From assembly GCF_016924755.1 (NCBI RefSeq), contig NZ_JAFFJX010000001.1, forward strand, positions 124,001-188,000: a stretch of 64,000 nt of DNA, in the 5' to 3' direction. The DNA comes from Longitalea arenae (GTDB taxonomy: Bacteria > Bacteroidota > Bacteroidia > Chitinophagales > Chitinophagaceae). The position numbers were made by a program, and so were the translations under genes. The stretch's first letter is position 1. Each line of letters opens with the position of its first letter. The notes under the pieces were generated by a model, which did not search any database, was not told the DNA's origin, and worked only from the letters and a program-made list of their open reading frames with translations. Below are positions 62,441-64,000 of this stretch, piece by piece.

Positions 62441-64000
62441 TTACTTATTATACGCCGGCCCATACAACGCCACCCCGCTCCTCACTCCGGTATGTTTGCC
62501 GTTTTCCACCACTAACTGCCCGTTCACCAACACATAATGAAAGCCGGTTGAATACTGGTGCGGCTTATCGAAGGTGGCATGATCGCTTACCGTTTTGTCA
62601 TCAAAGATCACAATGTCTGCAGCCATACCTTCTTTCAGGAGTCCACGGTCTTTAAGCTGAAATTTTTGTGCGGCCAGTGAGGTCATTCGCCGGATGGCTT
62701 CTTCCAGCGTGATCACTTTTTCTTCCCGCACATATTTACCCAAAACGCGGGCATTAGTGCCATAGCCTCTTGGATGCGGCATGCCTTTACCAGGTACAGG
62801 AACGCCGGCATCTGCCCCGGTCATGCAAAACGGGTAGCGCATTATGTATTTCACATCTTCTTCATTCATGCTGTGGTACACCATCTGTGCGCCGCCTTTT
62901 TCCACCATATCCATAATGGTTTCGGCTTCCTGCGCCGCTTTTGATTTGCGCCCGATCAGTTTGTTGATCTCGGTAATGCTTTTGCCGTTATAGCTGCTGT
63001 CGGCCGAATAATTGGCCACCACACAATAACTGTAATTTTTGAATTTGTAATTACGAAGCTGGTCGAGCATTTCTTTTTTGATCTGCGCCCTTATTCGGGG
63101 GTTATGCAAGCGGGCGATCAAAGAATCATTACCACCGGCAAAGGCCCAGTCGGGCAGGCGTACGCCCAGGTTGGTACTGCTGGCCGTGTAAGGATATTGA
63201 TCAATGGTCACATCCCAGCCTTCCTGCCGCGCCTGCTGAACAAGTCCTAAGGTAATATGGCTGGTGCCCCAATTGGCCTTACCACCGATCTTAAAATGCG
63301 AGATCTGCACGGGAATGTTTGCCGACCGGCCGATATTGATGGCTTCATTAATGGCATCAACCGCCTTGCTTTCTTCATTGCGAATATGCGACGCGTAGAT
63401 GCCATTGTATTTGGATGCTGCTTTTGCGAGTGCTACCACTTCCTCGGTGTTGGCAAAAGTGCCGGGAATATAAATAAGGCCGGTGCTGATGCCCACTGCA
63501 CCCTGTTTCATGGCTTCTTCTACCAGCGATTCCATTTGTTGTTGTTCAGCTGCAGTCGGTAAGCGGTTATCGCGCTGCATCACCTGCTGGCGAACAGTGT
63601 TATGTCCCATTAAAGAAGCTACGTTGATGGAAGGATGTAAGCTGTCGATACGATAAAAAAACTCTTTGAGGTTGGAAGAAGAGCCGCCGCAATTGCCCGT
63701 AATAACAGTGGTTACGCCATCGTATATATAATTATCGGCTGTGGGCCATTGAAAAATACCGCCTTCAATATGTCCGTGCACATCAATGAACCCCGGGGCA
63801 ATGATCATTTTGTTGGCATCAATGATCTTTGGGGCAGCGTAATCGGTAAGCTTTCCAACGGCCAGGATCTTGCCGCCCGCAACAGCTACATCGCCATAAA
63901 ACCAGGAGTTGCCCGTACCGTCGATAATGCGGCCGTTTCTAATAAGTATATCGCAGTTGGTTTGGCCGGTGCCAGCGATGCCTGCCAGCAGGAATAAGGC
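62441..64000 (-). CDS. D-aminoacylase / N-acyl-D-amino-acid deacylase-like amidohydrolase, truncated at the right edge
   Basis: Metal-dependent amidohydrolase that removes acyl groups from D-amino acids; the 519 residues visible run to the window end. An internal ATG at 63808 is not the start, because the frame continues upstream through the edge with a hydrophobic segment (ALFLLAGIAGTGQTNCD) and then DILIRNGRIIDGTGN, the family's N-terminal beta-sandwich. Metal-binding DVHGHIEG, then TTVITGNCGG, MGHNTVR, GISTGLIYIPG, SHIRNE, SHFKIGG and the C-terminal IVIFDDKTV segment follow in order. The signal sequence suggests a periplasmic location. It may be linked with recycling of D-amino acids from cell-wall turnover. 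Confidence 0.9.
   Translation of the reverse strand, partial: ALFLLAGIAGTGQTNCDILIRNGRIIDGTGNSWFYGDVAVAGGKILAVGKLTDYAAPKIIDANKMIIAPGFIDVHGHIEGGIFQWPTADNYIYDGVTTVITGNCGGSSSNLKEFFYRIDSLHPSINVASLMGHNTVRQQVMQRDNRLPTAAEQQQMESLVEEAMKQGAVGISTGLIYIPGTFANTEEVVALAKAASKYNGIYASHIRNEESKAVDAINEAINIGRSANIPVQISHFKIGGKANWGTSHITLGLVQQARQEGWDVTIDQYPYTASSTNLGVRLPDWAFAGGNDSLIARLHNPRIRAQIKKEMLDQLRNYKFKNYSYCVVANYSADSSYNGKSITEINKLIGRKSKAAQEAETIMDMVEKGGAQMVYHSMNEEDVKYIMRYPFCMTGADAGVPVPGKGMPHPRGYGTNARVLGKYVREEKVITLEEAIRRMTSLAAQKFQLKDRGLLKEGMAADIVIFDDKTVSDHATFDKPHQYSTGFHYVLVNGQLVVENGKHTGVRSGVALYGPAYNK

Noticed and set aside
1-64000. CRISPR arrays, insertion sequences and integrated elements
   Set aside because: No regularly spaced identical repeats with unique spacers, no transposase or integrase frames, and no long terminal inverted repeats were found.

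Overview
The window looks like chromosomal DNA of a Bacteroidota bacterium, most likely family Chitinophagaceae (Niastella/Chitinophaga-like). Support comes from several Bacteroidota-specific families (GLPGLI, IPExxxVDY, paired outer-membrane beta-barrel proteins with an N-terminal carboxypeptidase-regulatory domain), a futalosine-pathway menaquinone enzyme, A/T-rich translation starts without Shine-Dalgarno sequences, and many upstream boxes of the form TAnnTTTG, the -7 element of Bacteroidota sigma-ABfr promoters. I see no rRNA, tRNA, CRISPR array, insertion sequence or prophage. Genus and species are inference.

Layout. 0-6 kb: start of a Lys-rich protein running off the left edge (possibly RecQ), kdsD, a mannose-1-phosphate guanylyltransferase, a DEDDy exonuclease, an MmcQ/YjbR protein, a PLP aminotransferase and a GNAT acetyltransferase. 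6-14 kb: feoB, a GH97 glycosidase, a D-2-hydroxyacid dehydrogenase, a 60-bp tandem repeat, asnS and a tandem universal stress protein. 14-19 kb: a lone ExbD, a 2-oxoglutarate/Fe(II)-type oxygenase, a Tyr-rich exported protein and an LpoB-like plus COG3014-like lipoprotein pair. 19-26 kb: a PadR/PspC envelope-stress operon with a palindromic operator over its -33 element, gcvT, a SRPBCC protein and comB. 26-35 kb: rho with a long charged insertion, a pterin dehydratase, an IPExxxVDY protein, an M28/PDZ peptidase and a SWIM-SNF2 helicase. 35-44 kb: two paralogous outer-membrane beta-barrel proteins and a GH13 glucan branching-type enzyme, then a two-copy ~99-bp intergenic repeat. 44-53 kb: a GLPGLI protein, an OmpR-type two-component pair, a small membrane protein, a large hybrid sensor kinase and mqnC. 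53-64 kb: a retropepsin/PDZ protease, a catalytic/non-catalytic M16 pair, a holin-like membrane protein, a fused E1 2-oxoacid dehydrogenase, a penicillin-acylase-family hydrolase and a D-aminoacylase-like amidohydrolase running off the right edge.

Most genes are housekeeping or envelope genes, and I found no defence or biosynthetic cluster. The most unusual signal is between genes. At least ten intergenic gaps carry short words repeated imperfectly (unit about 6-37 bp), usually as a forward-repeated arm followed by its reverse complement. Each site has its own word, but two sites (near 24.0 and 28.5 kb) are clearly homologous over about 105 bp, including the loop. Other points worth attention are the PadR operator, apparently leaderless genes whose ATG lies 5-10 nt after a -7 box, and the duplicated 99-bp element.
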